Part shown: positions 52,279 to 61,640 of the stretch, piece after piece
Numbering within the stretch: position 1 is the first letter of the stretch
How the letters are laid out: every line of letters starts with the position of its first letter
Assembly (NCBI RefSeq): GCF_900156305.1
Contig: NZ_FTPL01000001.1
Location: 124,001 to 188,000 of the forward strand
Reading direction: 5' to 3'
Source of the DNA: Edaphobacillus lindanitolerans
GTDB lineage: Bacteria; Bacillota; Bacilli; Bacillales_A; Planococcaceae
Length of the DNA stretch: 64,000 nucleotides
Position numbers and translations under genes: made by a program
Notes under the pieces: model-generated
What the model was told of the DNA's origin: nothing
Databases searched by the model: none
The model's input: only the letters and a program-made list of their open reading frames with translations

Positions 52279-53325
52279 TCACTTCGCCTCCTTTTTCTTG
52301 GAGATCTTGCTTAGGAGAAGACGGATCGCGTAGCCGCACGCCACGAAGAAGATGACGAGCGCGATGACGATCTGGACGATCTCTTCCGGGATCTGGGCGG
52401 CGTTCGGCATGTTCAGCGCCCCGTACTTAAGGGAGCCGAACAGCACGGCGCCGAAGATGACCCCGAGCGGCGTGTTGGCGCCGAGCAGCGCGACGGCGAT
52501 CCCGTCAAACCCGATGCCGGTGAACCCGCCGCGGGTGTACATGTTGCCGAACGTCCCGAGTCCTTCCATCGCCCCTGCCAGTCCGGCGAACGCGCCTGAG
52601 ATGACCATGGCCAGGATGATGTTCTTGCCGATCTTCATGCCCCCGTATTCCGAGGCATTCTCGTTGAAGCCGACCGACTTCAGTTCGAAGCCCATCGTCG
52701 TCTTCTCAAGCAGGAACCACATGAGCACCACCATCATGAGTGCGATGATGATCCCGTAGTGAAGACGGGAGTAATCCGTGAGCGACGCCAGGAAATCCGA
52801 TCGGAGTGAAGCCGAATCCAGAATCCGCTCCGTCTTGTCCCCGCCGCCGGACCATGTCTTGATAAGTGCGTTGACGACGTGGAGGGCGATGTAGTTCATC
52901 ATGATCGTCACGATGACTTCGTGGATCTTCATCTTCGCCTTCAGCAGGCCCGGCAGGAACGCCCATAGCGCACCGGCTGCGGCACCGGCGAGGATGGAGA
53001 GCGGAAGGTGGATCACCTTCGGCAGGTCGAATGCCGCACCGACATAAACGGCGGCGAACCAGCCGACGATGAGCTGGCCTTCGACCCCGATGTTGAACAG
53101 TCCGGTCCGGAAAGCGAAAGCGACTGCAAGACCGGCCAGGATGTACGGCGTGATCTGACGGATCGTTTCGCCGATTGCATAGGAGTCCCCGAAGATTCCG
53201 TTCCAGAGTGCGGTGTAGCCGAGGATCGGATCATATCCGCTGACCGCCATGACGATCGCGCCGACCAGAAGGCCGAGGATCACGGAAATCACCGGAACGA
53301 GGATGTTGATCATTCTATTGGACAT
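52279..53325 (-). CDS. nupP: nucleoside ABC transporter permease (NupP/YufP-like)
   Basis: The second permease of the importer, 348 residues with about 9-10 spans. Motifs: FRTGLFNIGVEGQLIVGWFA, and the coupling segment VGFNENASEYGGMKIGKNI. The ATG at 53325 lies inside the end of nupO (11-nt overlap), and AAGGTGA is upstream. With NupQ it forms the transmembrane path driven by NupO. Confidence 0.93.
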   Translation of the reverse strand: MSNRMINILVPVISVILGLLVGAIVMAVSGYDPILGYTALWNGIFGDSYAIGETIRQITPYILAGLAVAFAFRTGLFNIGVEGQLIVGWFAAVYVGAAFDLPKVIHLPLSILAGAAAGALWAFLPGLLKAKMKIHEVIVTIMMNYIALHVVNALIKTWSGGGDKTERILDSASLRSDFLASLTDYSRLHYGIIIALMMVVLMWFLLEKTTMGFELKSVGFNENASEYGGMKIGKNIILAMVISGAFAGLAGAMEGLGTFGNMYTRGGFTGIGFDGIAVALLGANTPLGVIFGAVLFGSLKYGALNMPNAAQIPEEIVQIVIALVIFFVACGYAIRLLLSKISKKKEAK

Positions 53326-54874
53326 GCTTGTCGTCACCTTCTTCCGCCTGGATGGCCGCCGCTTCTTTGCGGGAGTGGCCGGCCATGAGCAGGCCGAGTT
53401 CCTGTTCATCCGTTTCCGACGGGATGACCGTATCGATGATCATGCCGTCATAGATGACGGCGATCCGGTCGGATACGTTCATGACCTCATCGAGCTCGAA
53501 GGAGACGAGGAGGACCGCCTTCCCGTTGTCCCGCTGTTCGATGAGCCGACGGTGGATGAATTCGATTGCCCCGACGTCCAGACCGCGTGTCGGGAGGGCT
53601 GCGATGAGCAGATCCGGATCTCGTTCGACTTCACGGCCGATGATTGCCTTCTGCTGGTTACCGCCCGACAGTGCACGCGCCGGTTCGTGGGGGCCCTGTG
53701 TCCGGACATCGTATTGCTCGATGATCCCTTCGGCAAACCGGTCGATCGCCTTGTAATCAATGATGCCGCCTTTGGACAGCGGTTTCTGGTAGTACGTCTG
53801 AAGCGCGATGTTGTGGCCGATCGGGAAGTCCAGAACGAGCCCGTGCTTGTGCCGGTCCTGCGGTATATGGCCGACACCCGATTCGGTCACCTGGCGCGGG
53901 CGCTTGTTCGTGATGTCCTTCCCGTTGATCGCCACGGTGCCGGCCTTCACTTTTCTCAGTCCGGTGATCGCTTCGATCAGCTCCGACTGGCCGTTCCCGT
54001 CGATGCCGGCAATCCCGACGATTTCACCGCGGCGGACATTCAGGTTGAGCCGTTTCACCTTCTCGACGTTCCGGGAGTCCGTGACGACGAGATCTTTCAC
54101 CGTGAGCACTTCTTCAGTCGGATGGGACGGCCCTTTTTCGGTCTTGAAGACGACCTGCCGGCCGACCATGAGCGAAGCGAGCTCCTCCGGGCTCGACTCG
54201 TCCGTGATGACCGTTCCGATCCCCTTCCCTTTCCGGATGACCGTGACCCGGTCGGAGACGTCCATGATTTCCTGGAGCTTGTGGGTGATCAGGATGATCG
54301 ATTTGCCTTCCGTGATGAGCTTGCGCATGATGGCGATGAGCTCGGTGATTTCCTGAGGCGTCAGCGAAGCGGTCGGCTCGTCGAAGATGAGGATTTCCGC
54401 TCCCCGGTACAGCGTCTTCAGGATTTCCACCCGCTGCTGCATGCCGACGGAGATGTCTTCGATTTTCGCGTACGGGTCCACGTTGAGGCCGTACTGCCTG
54501 GACAGTTCCGCCACTTTCTTGGCTGCGGCTGATATGTTGAGGGAACCGCCCTTTGTCGGCTCGTTCCCGAGGATGATGTTCTCGGTGACCGTGAAGTTCT
54601 CGACGAGCATGAAGTGCTGGTGGACCATGCCGATGCCGAGGTCGTTGGCCACGTTCGGGTCGGTGATGTCGACTTTCTTGCCGCGCACACGGATTTCTCC
54701 GCCTTCAGGCTGGTACAGCCCGAAAAGGACGTTCATGAGCGTCGATTTGCCCGCACCGTTCTCGCCGAGAAGCGCGTGGATTTCGCCTTTCCCCAGTTGC
54801 AGCGTGATATTATCGTTTGCCACGAAATTGCCGAACTCCTTGCGGATGTTGAGCATTTCGATCACATATTCCAA
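53315..54874 (-). CDS. nupO: nucleoside ABC transporter ATP-binding protein (NupO/YufO-like)
   Basis: Double-ABC ATPase (sugar/nucleoside type) of 519 residues. The first cassette has Walker A GENGAGKST, signature ISVGMQQRVEI and Walker B ILIFDEPTA; the second has a degenerate Walker A, GIDGNGQSE, and signature LSGGNQQK. This one-good, one-degenerate pattern is normal for the family. TTG at 54874 is chosen: AAAGGAG is 8 nt upstream and the product starts EYVIEMLNIRKEFG like B. subtilis YufO. The GTG at 54883 overlaps the ribosome site. Confidence 0.95.
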   Translation of the reverse strand: MEYVIEMLNIRKEFGNFVANDNITLQLGKGEIHALLGENGAGKSTLMNVLFGLYQPEGGEIRVRGKKVDITDPNVANDLGIGMVHQHFMLVENFTVTENIILGNEPTKGGSLNISAAAKKVAELSRQYGLNVDPYAKIEDISVGMQQRVEILKTLYRGAEILIFDEPTASLTPQEITELIAIMRKLITEGKSIILITHKLQEIMDVSDRVTVIRKGKGIGTVITDESSPEELASLMVGRQVVFKTEKGPSHPTEEVLTVKDLVVTDSRNVEKVKRLNLNVRRGEIVGIAGIDGNGQSELIEAITGLRKVKAGTVAINGKDITNKRPRQVTESGVGHIPQDRHKHGLVLDFPIGHNIALQTYYQKPLSKGGIIDYKAIDRFAEGIIEQYDVRTQGPHEPARALSGGNQQKAIIGREVERDPDLLIAALPTRGLDVGAIEFIHRRLIEQRDNGKAVLLVSFELDEVMNVSDRIAVIYDGMIIDTVIPSETDEQELGLLMAGHSRKEAAAIQAEEGDDKHVQ

Positions 54875-54940
54875 TGGTTTCACTCCTTTGCCTCATGAAC
54901 CTGGATCACCGGCCGTCTTCGGGACGCAAACGGGATACAG

Positions 54941-54969
54941 GAAAGACCTCCTGCACCAGGAGATCTTTC
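54941..54969 (-). other. hairpin before the nupO ribosome site
   Basis: GAAAGATCTCCT pairs with AGGAGGTCTTTC on the minus strand in the 180-nt gap between nupN and nupO. It has no T run; it probably protects or separates the nupN message from the downstream part. Confidence 0.45.
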
Positions 54970-54998
54970 ATCTATCCATTTACATGGAAGAACTCAAT

Positions 54999-55036
54999 TC
55001 AAAAAAGAAAGCACAGAGGCCGGAAAGGCCGGCCTC
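54999..55036 (-). terminator. partial terminator after nupN
   Basis: GAGGCCGG pairs with CCGGCCTC around a CCTT loop, followed by TGTGCTTTCTTTTTT on the minus strand. A leaky terminator here would let the binding protein be made in excess over the membrane parts, as is usual in such operons. Confidence 0.75.
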
Positions 55037-55054
55037 CATGTGGATTGCATGAAA

Positions 55055-56149
55055 TTATTTCTTCGGTTCTTTGCCTTCCGGATATTCCGGAACTTCAATT
55101 TCACCGGACTTGATCTTTTCTTTATAGTCTTCGATCTTCTTCATGACGTCTTCCGGAATCGCGCCGCGGGAGTCAGCAAGGTCGACACCGTCTTCGGACA
55201 GACCGTAGACATGTGTTTCCCCGCCAGGGAACTTGCCTTCCTTCGCACGTTTCGAAATGTCTTCAACCGCGATGTCTACACGTTTCAGCATCGAAGTGAG
55301 GGTGACGTTCGTATCGCCGACCGCGCCTTCGTCATACTGGTCGGAGTCCACGCCGATGACCCAAACGTTTGCGTCGGCATCAGCCGCTTTGCGTTCTTTC
55401 GCCTCGGAGAAGACACCGTTGCCCGTGCCGCCCGCTGCGTGGAAGATGATGTCCACGCCGCTGGAATACATGCGGTTGGCCATTGTCTTGCCGATTTCCG
55501 CCTTGTCGAATGCGCCGGCATACTGGACGTCGACATCGATTTCAGGGTCAACGGCTTTTACGCCTGCGACAAAACCTGATTCAAAGCGGTGGATGACTTC
55601 GTTTTCCATCCCGCCGACAAAGCCGACTTTCTTGGACTCGGTCATCAGGGCAGCGGCCACACCTGCAAGGTAGGAGCCTTCTTGCTCTTTGAAGAGGATG
55701 CTGGCAGCGTTCGGCTGATCAACGACTGCGTCGATGATGGCAAACTCTGTATCTTTCTGCTGGGATGCGATTTCATCCATTGCATCCTGCATCATGAAGC
55801 CCACACCGAAGACGAGAGAGAAGTCGCGCCGTGCGAGGGCATTGAGGTTAGGAATGTAATCTTCTTCGCCGGCAGACTGAAGGTAGTCATAGCCGCCGTC
55901 GCCTTTTTCCATGTCGTTCGCCTTACCGAAGTCCTGGATGCCTTTCCATGCGGACTGGTTGAACGACTTGTCGTCGATGCCGCCGACGTCAGTGACCATC
56001 GCCACCGAAAATTCGCTTGTTTTTTCTCCGCTTCCTTCTTTTTTGCCGTTGTCCTTTGAAGCGTCATCGTTGCCCGAGCCACATGCTCCGAGCAGGGTGC
56101 CGGCAGCAAGAAGAACCGACAGTGCAAGACCGAACTTGCGTTTAGCCAT
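55055..56149 (-). CDS. nupN: BMP-family nucleoside-binding lipoprotein (NupN/YufN-like)
   Basis: The substrate-binding protein of the importer, anchored outside by lipidation. The 364-residue product has a lipoprotein signal peptide with lipobox LLGAC and Cys23, then a charged linker and the PBP1-type BMP domain with [30 protein letters not shown] and [12 protein letters not shown], as in PnrA/BMP proteins that bind purine nucleosides. GGGGG precedes the ATG. It lies 50 nt after gntR, probably on the same transcript. Confidence 0.94.
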   Translation of the reverse strand: MAKRKFGLALSVLLAAGTLLGACGSGNDDASKDNGKKEGSGEKTSEFSVAMVTDVGGIDDKSFNQSAWKGIQDFGKANDMEKGDGGYDYLQSAGEEDYIPNLNALARRDFSLVFGVGFMMQDAMDEIASQQKDTEFAIIDAVVDQPNAASILFKEQEGSYLAGVAAALMTESKKVGFVGGMENEVIHRFESGFVAGVKAVDPEIDVDVQYAGAFDKAEIGKTMANRMYSSGVDIIFHAAGGTGNGVFSEAKERKAADADANVWVIGVDSDQYDEGAVGDTNVTLTSMLKRVDIAVEDISKRAKEGKFPGGETHVYGLSEDGVDLADSRGAIPEDVMKKIEDYKEKIKSGEIEVPEYPEGKEPKK

Positions 56150-56199
56150 GTGTGGAACCCCCTAGATTGTTTTGGGTGATAGCAGGAAGTTGGATCGTT

Positions 56200-56928
56200 T
56201 TACATCCGTTTACGCAATACGTGGAAGTTGAATTTGTCGCCTTTGAAATAGTTCCTCGAATAAAGGATCATGTCGTCGCCTTCGGCATAGTGATACTGCC
56301 GCAGCATGAGCAGGGCCGTTTCCGGCTCGCACTCCAGGATCGGCGAGGCCTCATCATCGTAGCCGACCGGCTCGATATGGGCCACCGCCTGGGTGATCCG
56401 GATGTCGGCCTCCCGTTCGATCGCCTCGAAGATCGAGTCGTCTTTGCGCTTCAGGAACTCCTCGCCGAGCAGGCGGGACGGCACTTTGTCGACACAGTAG
56501 ACGACAGGCTCCCCGTCTGCGGTACGGACTCTCTTGATCGTCGTGACCAGTTCGTCCGGTCCGCAGCCGAAGCGCTCGATGTCTTCTTCGGCCGCCTTTT
56601 CCTCCGAGGAACTGAGAAAGTTCGTCCCCGGTACCATGCCCACCTGGCGGATCATCGCCGAAACGCTCGACAGCTCCTCGATCCCCGCCGAAAACAGCGG
56701 TCTTGGATTGACGAACGTTCCGACCCCATGGCGTCTCACGATATAATGGTCTTCTTCAAGGAGGCGGAGTGCCTCGCGCAGCGTCGCCCTCGACACTCCC
56801 AGCATTTTGGCCAGCTCGAATTCGGACGGCAGCTTCTCTCTCTCTTTAAAGACACCCGTCATGATATCCCGCTTCAGCCGGTCAATCACCTGGAGATATA
56901 AGTGCCGATGGTCCGCTTTGATCGTCAT
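56200..56928 (-). CDS. GntR/HutC-family regulator (YmfC-like), likely of nucleoside genes
   Basis: A 242-residue transcription factor: N-terminal GntR winged helix (PSEFELAKMLGVSRATLREAL at about 34-54; RRHGVGTFV wing) and a C-terminal UTRA ligand-binding domain. It resembles B. subtilis YmfC, next to spoIIIE. It stands directly before the nup operon. A palindrome with core CAGACATCTGA lies in its leader and again in the deoB-pdp promoter, so it probably senses a nucleoside or its sugar phosphate and represses both. The ATG overlaps a short upstream ORF; its own ribosome site is weak (GGTGGTG). Confidence 0.85.
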   Translation of the reverse strand: MTIKADHRHLYLQVIDRLKRDIMTGVFKEREKLPSEFELAKMLGVSRATLREALRLLEEDHYIVRRHGVGTFVNPRPLFSAGIEELSSVSAMIRQVGMVPGTNFLSSSEEKAAEEDIERFGCGPDELVTTIKRVRTADGEPVVYCVDKVPSRLLGEEFLKRKDDSIFEAIEREADIRITQAVAHIEPVGYDDEASPILECEPETALLMLRQYHYAEGDDMILYSRNYFKGDKFNFHVLRKRM

Positions 56929-56960
56929 GCAATCACCACCAAATCAATGAGATCAGACAT
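56925..56960 (-). CDS. candidate 11-codon leader peptide coupled to gntR
   Basis: A frame from ATG at 56960 to TGA at 56925 encodes MSDLIDLVVIA. Its stop overlaps the gntR ATG (ATGA), and AGGAGGAAGG, the best ribosome site of the region, lies 11 nt upstream of the leader ATG rather than before gntR. The leader ATG sits inside the palindromic operator. Translation of gntR may therefore depend on reading this peptide. No homology can be judged at this length. Confidence 0.35.
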   Translation of the reverse strand: MSDLIDLVVIA

Positions 56961-56965
56961 CTGAT
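56952..56965. promoter_or_regulatory. palindromic operator in the gntR leader
   Basis: ATCAGA-CA-TCTGAT is a perfect 6-bp-arm palindrome 24 nt upstream of the gntR ATG. It lies downstream of a TATAGT -10 candidate (near 56990), in the expected place for autorepression. The core CAGACATCTGA recurs at 11657-11667. Confidence 0.6.
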
Positions 56966-57110
56966 GTAAAACCTTCCTCCTAATCAGTCATACTATATCA
57001 CTTTTAATCCTCTAAATAAATACCTATATTTCGAAATAACAAGTGCAGAATAGACCTTTTTTAGGTAAACGCCTTTAATTTGTCATCATTTTGAAATCGC
57101 TATCATTGGG

Positions 57111-57182
57111 AAAAAACCAAAAAACACCGGTTGCATGCACCGTTCCGCTGAAAAGCATGCGGACGGTGCATGGACCGGTGTT
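57111..57182 (-). terminator. terminator after ftsK/spoIIIE
   Basis: A long hairpin: AACACCGGT with ACCGGTGTT outside and CATGCACCGT with ACGGTGCATG inside, followed by TTTTGGTTTTTTCCC on the minus strand. The 343-bp gap between ftsK and gntR otherwise holds AT-rich DNA (56980-57110) with the gntR promoter and operator. Confidence 0.88.
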
Positions 57183-57271
57183 CACGTTTGCTCCTGCGGG
57201 CCTCCGCACTTCAGCCGGAGGATTTTTCCGGCCGGCAGCACGGCGCCGTCAGAGGAAACTGTATGTCATAA

Positions 57272-59641
57272 TCAGTCATCCGGCGTATCGTTCAGGAGGA
57301 CCTGACGCGGTTTGCTTCCTTCATGCGGCCCGACGACGCCGCGCATCTCCATCTGGTCGACAATCCGGGCAGCCCGTGAATAACCGATGCGGAAGCGGCG
57401 CTGGAGCATCGAAACGGATGCCTGCTGCATGCTCCGGACGAGATCGACCGCCTCATCATACAATTCGTCCGTTTCTTCCTGCGGGCCCGTTTCTTCCACA
57501 TCGGTCGGGATCATTTCTTCCTGGTATTGTGCCTTCTGCTGGCTGATGACGAAATCGACGACTTCCTCGACTTCCTGGTCTGACAGGAATGCGCCCTGGA
57601 TCCGGGTCGGCTTGGAGGCGCCCGCCGGGAGGAACAGCATGTCCCCGCGGCCCAGAAGCTTCTCCGCCCCTCCGGAATCCAGGATGGTGCGCGAGTCGAC
57701 CGCAGACGAGACGGCAAACGCAATCCGGGACGGGATGTTGGCCTTGATGATCCCCGTGATGACATCGACGCTCGGACGCTGGGTGGCGATGATGAGATGG
57801 ATGCCGGCAGCACGGGCCATCTGGGCGATCCGCGTGATGGAATCCTCCACATCGCTCGATGCGACCATCATGAGGTCCGCGAGCTCATCGACGATGACGA
57901 CGATGTAAGGAAGCCGCGGATGCTTCTCTTCATTCTCTTCGTTCCATTCATCGATGTGATGGTTGTATCCCTCGATGTTGCGTGTGCCGGTATGGGAGAA
58001 CAGATCGTATCTCCGTTCCATTTCGGCCACGACTTTCTTCAATGCCTGCGAAGCCTTGCGGGGATCGGTGACGACCGGGGCGAGCAGGTGCGGAACGCCG
58101 TTGTAGACGTTCAGCTCAACCATTTTCGGGTCGATCATCATGAGCTTCACTTCATGCGGCTTCGCCCTCATGAGCAGGCTGATGATGATGCCGTTGATGC
58201 ACACGCTTTTCCCGCTGCCCGTGGAGCCGGCGACGAGCAGATGCGGCATCTTGTTGAGTTCTGCAAGCACCGCATCCCCCGCAATGTCCCTTCCGAGGCT
58301 GACCATGAGCTTCGAATCGGGTTTGCTGTTGTTGCGCGATTCCAGCACTTCCCTCAGCGATACGATGGCAACTTCGGAGTTCGGGACTTCGATCCCGACG
58401 GCTGACTTGCCGGGGATCGGCGCCTCGATCCGGATATCGCGGGCCGCAAGCGCCAGGGCGATGTCATCCGAAAGGCTGACGATCCGGCTGACTTTCACGC
58501 CGGTATCCGGCATCACTTCATACTTCGTCACGGCAGGCCCCAGATGGACCTGGGTCACGCTCGCCCGGACGCCGAAGCTTTGGAACGTCTTCTCCAGCTT
58601 TTCGGCATTGTGCTGGATGGCGCTGTATTCGCCGCTCTGATCGCTTTCCGGAGGCGGACTCAACAGGGTGACCGGAGGGAGAACATAATCTTCATTGACC
58701 GGTTCACCCTCGCTGATCGACCCGAGTTCTCCGGTGTCCCCGGCGGCAGCGCCTGCAGGTTCTGCCGTCGCTACAGCGGCGCGCTCAGGCTCCGCGGCAC
58801 GCTCGGCCCGTTCCGTGAACGAGGAGATGATCGGCTGCGGCTTCGGCGCGGGCACCGGATCGTCTTCATGGGCATCCGGGACCGGGACGCCGGAAACGGA
58901 AAGGGTATGGATCTCTTCCGCCGCGGCCTGTTCCTTTTCCCTCTTCGCCCGCTTCCGGTCAGCCTTGCGCTTTTCCGTCCGTTTCCCGGCCGGTTTGGCC
59001 GAACGGTTCTCCGCCCTGTCGCGGTCGATCATTTCCCGCAGGTTGCCGGCCGCTTCGGGGATCTTTTCCGCCAAATAGGGGACGAGCGCCTTTCCGGTCA
59101 GCAGGACGATCCCCATCGACAGCATGATGAATCCGGCGATCGTCGCCCCGGCCGAGTCAAACAGCACATGGAACATCGCGAACAGCAGGCCGCCGGTCAT
59201 TCCGCCGCCGAGGGAAACCCCTCCATCCGTGATTCCTCCGTCTGTGACGAGGATGAGCCATGTCTCCTTCAGGGCGGAAGTCGTCTGCAGTTTACCGGAT
59301 TCATACCGTTCATTGAACAATAGAACGTGGCTGAACAGTGTCAGGCTCCCCAGGATGAGAAGCAGGCCGCTGACAATCCGGTTTCTGAAAGCGGGTACCT
59401 GCCGCTTGATCATGAGCAGCAGCGCAAACACCACGAACATGAGCGGAAGGGCCGGATGCCAGTTGCCGAACAGGAATTTCGCCACGTTGCCGAGCGCCCG
59501 GCCGATGAATCCGAGCTCAAAGAACGTGATCACGGCGACGCCGGTCATGATGATGCCGGAGAGCTCATATGCGAGCGGGTGCAGGCCGGTTCTTTTTTTC
59601 TTTTTTGAAGCCGTCTTCTTTCTCTTTTTCTTTTGTGCCAT
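57272..59641 (-). CDS. spoIIIE: DNA translocase FtsK/SpoIIIE
   Basis: Pumps chromosomal DNA through the septum in division or into the forespore. The 789-residue protein has a Lys-rich N-terminus, about four membrane spans (to about 185), a Glu/Ala/Pro-rich linker, the motor domain with Walker [13 protein letters not shown] and Walker [13 protein letters not shown], and the C-terminal gamma winged helix that reads the KOPS/SRS sequence ([21 protein letters not shown]). B. subtilis SpoIIIE is 789 residues too. tepA and the small ylzJ gene, usual between rnjB and spoIIIE, are absent. Confidence 0.96.
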   Translation of the reverse strand: MAQKKKRKKTASKKKKRTGLHPLAYELSGIIMTGVAVITFFELGFIGRALGNVAKFLFGNWHPALPLMFVVFALLLMIKRQVPAFRNRIVSGLLLILGSLTLFSHVLLFNERYESGKLQTTSALKETWLILVTDGGITDGGVSLGGGMTGGLLFAMFHVLFDSAGATIAGFIMLSMGIVLLTGKALVPYLAEKIPEAAGNLREMIDRDRAENRSAKPAGKRTEKRKADRKRAKREKEQAAAEEIHTLSVSGVPVPDAHEDDPVPAPKPQPIISSFTERAERAAEPERAAVATAEPAGAAAGDTGELGSISEGEPVNEDYVLPPVTLLSPPPESDQSGEYSAIQHNAEKLEKTFQSFGVRASVTQVHLGPAVTKYEVMPDTGVKVSRIVSLSDDIALALAARDIRIEAPIPGKSAVGIEVPNSEVAIVSLREVLESRNNSKPDSKLMVSLGRDIAGDAVLAELNKMPHLLVAGSTGSGKSVCINGIIISLLMRAKPHEVKLMMIDPKMVELNVYNGVPHLLAPVVTDPRKASQALKKVVAEMERRYDLFSHTGTRNIEGYNHHIDEWNEENEEKHPRLPYIVVIVDELADLMMVASSDVEDSITRIAQMARAAGIHLIIATQRPSVDVITGIIKANIPSRIAFAVSSAVDSRTILDSGGAEKLLGRGDMLFLPAGASKPTRIQGAFLSDQEVEEVVDFVISQQKAQYQEEMIPTDVEETGPQEETDELYDEAVDLVRSMQQASVSMLQRRFRIGYSRAARIVDQMEMRGVVGPHEGSKPRQVLLNDTPDD

Positions 59642-59661
59642 GCGTCCCCCTCCATCTGATG

Positions 59662-59705
59662 AAAACGGGACTTCCCGCCATCGACGGCGAAGAAATCCCG
59701 TTTTT
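59662..59705 (-). terminator. terminator-like hairpin after the RNase J gene
   Basis: AAAACGGGA pairs with TCCCGTTTT with a second inner CGCC/GGCG stem. The T run lies mostly within the stem on the minus strand, so strength is moderate. Confidence 0.55.
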
Positions 59706-59729
59706 CTCTGTTTTGTTAAAGTTGTCCGC

Positions 59730-61397
59730 TCAGTATTCCATGATGATTGGAATGATCATCGGGCGGCGCTTCGTCTTTTGGTAGAGGTATGAATTGAGTG
59801 TATCGCGGATTTCCTGCTTGATGCTCGTCCATTCGAACGAGTCCTTGTTTGAATATTTGCCGACGATCTTCTTGACGAGTTCTCCCGCGTCCTCGATCAG
59901 CTCGCCCGAATCGCGGACATAGACAAATCCTCTGGAAAGGATTTCCGGCCCGGCGGCAATCGTCTTCTTCTTGCGGTTGAGCGTGATCACGACAATGAAG
60001 ATGCCGTCCTCGGATAGAAGCTTGCGGTCGCGCAGGACGATGTTGCCGACATCGCCGACGCCGATGCCGTCAATGAGGACATTGCCGGCCTGGACACGGC
60101 CGCTCATGCGCATCTTGCCGTTCTTGTATTCGACGATGTCGCCTTTGTCGGCGATGAAGATCCGGGACTTCGGCATGCCCGTCTGCTGTGCCAGCTTCGA
60201 GTGGGCGATCAGCATCCGGTACTCCCCTTGGACAGGGATGAAGAATTTCGGCCGCATAAGATTGAGCATGAGCTTCAGGTCTTCCTGGCTGCCGTGGCCG
60301 GAGACATGGACTTTCCGGATGGCGGTGAGCACATCCGCGCCCGCCTTGGCCAGTTCGTTCATCGTATTGTACATCCCGACTTCCATCCCTGCGGAAGGCG
60401 TGAACGTGATCAGCACCGTGTCGGTGTCCTTGATCCGGATGTCCTTGTGCTGCCGCTTGACGATGCGCTCCAGTGCATGGAGCGGCTCGCCCTGGTTGCC
60501 GGTGACGATGATGGCAACCTCCGAGTCGTCGTAATTTCCGATCTCCTTCACCGGGATGACGGTATCCTCTTTGACTTCCAGATAGCCGAGCTTGAGGCCG
60601 ACATGGAAGTACATCTCGAGCGACTTGCCGATGACGGCCACTTTCCGGCCGGTCTCCGCTGCACGGTCGAGCACCTGCTGCATGCGGATGAAGTTCGACG
60701 CATACAGGGCGATGAGGATCCGGCCCTGCGCCTTGTGGAAGGTCGTGCTCAACTGCTCCGCGATGACCGATTCCGGTGTGGTGTGGCCCGGACGCTCCGC
60801 CTCGGTGGAGTCCGACATGAGGATGAATACGCCTTCGTCGCCGAGCGCAGCCATTTTCGACATGTCCGGCCGGTATTTCCCTTTGGCCGACTGGTCGAAC
60901 TTGAACTCGCCCGTATGGACGATTGCCCCCTCACTCGTGTGGAATACGATCCCGAGAGAGTCGGGGATGCTGTGGGTCGTGTTGAAGAAGGTCACGTAAG
61001 TTCCGGCAAAGTTCATCCGGCTCCGGTTCGACACTTCGTAGAACTTGATGTTCCAAGGGGCCGGCATCGCCTTCAGATGCTCTTTCGCGAGAGCGATCGT
61101 CAGCTTCGATCCGTAAACCGGCGCCTGCACCTTGTTGAGCAGATACGCAATCGACCCGATTGCATCCTCATGTCCGTGTGTCAGGAAGATTCCCTTCAGC
61201 CGGTCTTTGTTTTCTGTGATGTAGGTCATGTCGGGGATGACGATGTCAATGCCGAGCATTTCCCCTTCCGGGAACATGAGCCCGCTGTCGACGATGAACA
61301 TCTCATCATCGATTTCGACGACATACATCGCCTTTCCGATCTCCCCTACTCCTCCGAGAGGGGTGACCTTGATGTTTTCATTTTTTGTCTTGGTCAA
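59730..61397 (-). CDS. rnjB: ribonuclease J (J2 type) with altered metal site
   Basis: A metallo-beta-lactamase/beta-CASP ribonuclease of the RNase J family, part of the degradosome-like network with RNase J1 and RNase Y. The 555 residues equal the length of B. subtilis RnjB, and synteny (between dapA and spoIIIE) fits rnjB. The HxHxDH motif reads HGHEDA, and the metal-bridging Asp of TGDFKFD is Glu (TGEFKFD). B. subtilis J2 is also changed at the first motif (HGHDEN) and is weakly active. So this is likely a poorly active, structural J2 subunit. TTG at 61397 is 7 nt after AGGAGG. Confidence 0.92.
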   Translation of the reverse strand: MTKTKNENIKVTPLGGVGEIGKAMYVVEIDDEMFIVDSGLMFPEGEMLGIDIVIPDMTYITENKDRLKGIFLTHGHEDAIGSIAYLLNKVQAPVYGSKLTIALAKEHLKAMPAPWNIKFYEVSNRSRMNFAGTYVTFFNTTHSIPDSLGIVFHTSEGAIVHTGEFKFDQSAKGKYRPDMSKMAALGDEGVFILMSDSTEAERPGHTTPESVIAEQLSTTFHKAQGRILIALYASNFIRMQQVLDRAAETGRKVAVIGKSLEMYFHVGLKLGYLEVKEDTVIPVKEIGNYDDSEVAIIVTGNQGEPLHALERIVKRQHKDIRIKDTDTVLITFTPSAGMEVGMYNTMNELAKAGADVLTAIRKVHVSGHGSQEDLKLMLNLMRPKFFIPVQGEYRMLIAHSKLAQQTGMPKSRIFIADKGDIVEYKNGKMRMSGRVQAGNVLIDGIGVGDVGNIVLRDRKLLSEDGIFIVVITLNRKKKTIAAGPEILSRGFVYVRDSGELIEDAGELVKKIVGKYSNKDSFEWTSIKQEIRDTLNSYLYQKTKRRPMIIPIIMEY

Positions 61398-61510
61398 TGG
61401 TTCTCCTCCTAAATCATACCCGTTCATATCCGCTATTCTCCATTATACGGGAGGCAAACATTCAGCACAAATAAAAAAAGAGGATGTCCGAAAAGTCCGG
61501 TACACAACAG

Positions 61511-61604
61511 AAAAAAGCAAAAAGCAAGGACTCTGCCGGCCAACGCTTGCGCTTTCGGCCGCCGGCTTTCCCGGAGGAATTTACCGCAGTCCTTGCTTTT
61601 TGCT
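61511..61604 (-). terminator. large hairpin with 17-bp perfect arms after dapA
   Basis: Arms of 17 bases, AGCAAAAAGCAAGGACT (61516-61532) and its exact complement (61588-61604), enclose a 55-nt GC-rich core with further inverted GCCGGC/GCCGGC parts. A T run follows on the minus strand. It begins 36 nt past the dapA stop. Size and branched core are unusual for a terminator and resemble a REP-type element. Confidence 0.65.
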
Positions 61605-61640
61605 GTCCCGCGGGGCTGGCCGGCACGTCCCGGACGGCCC

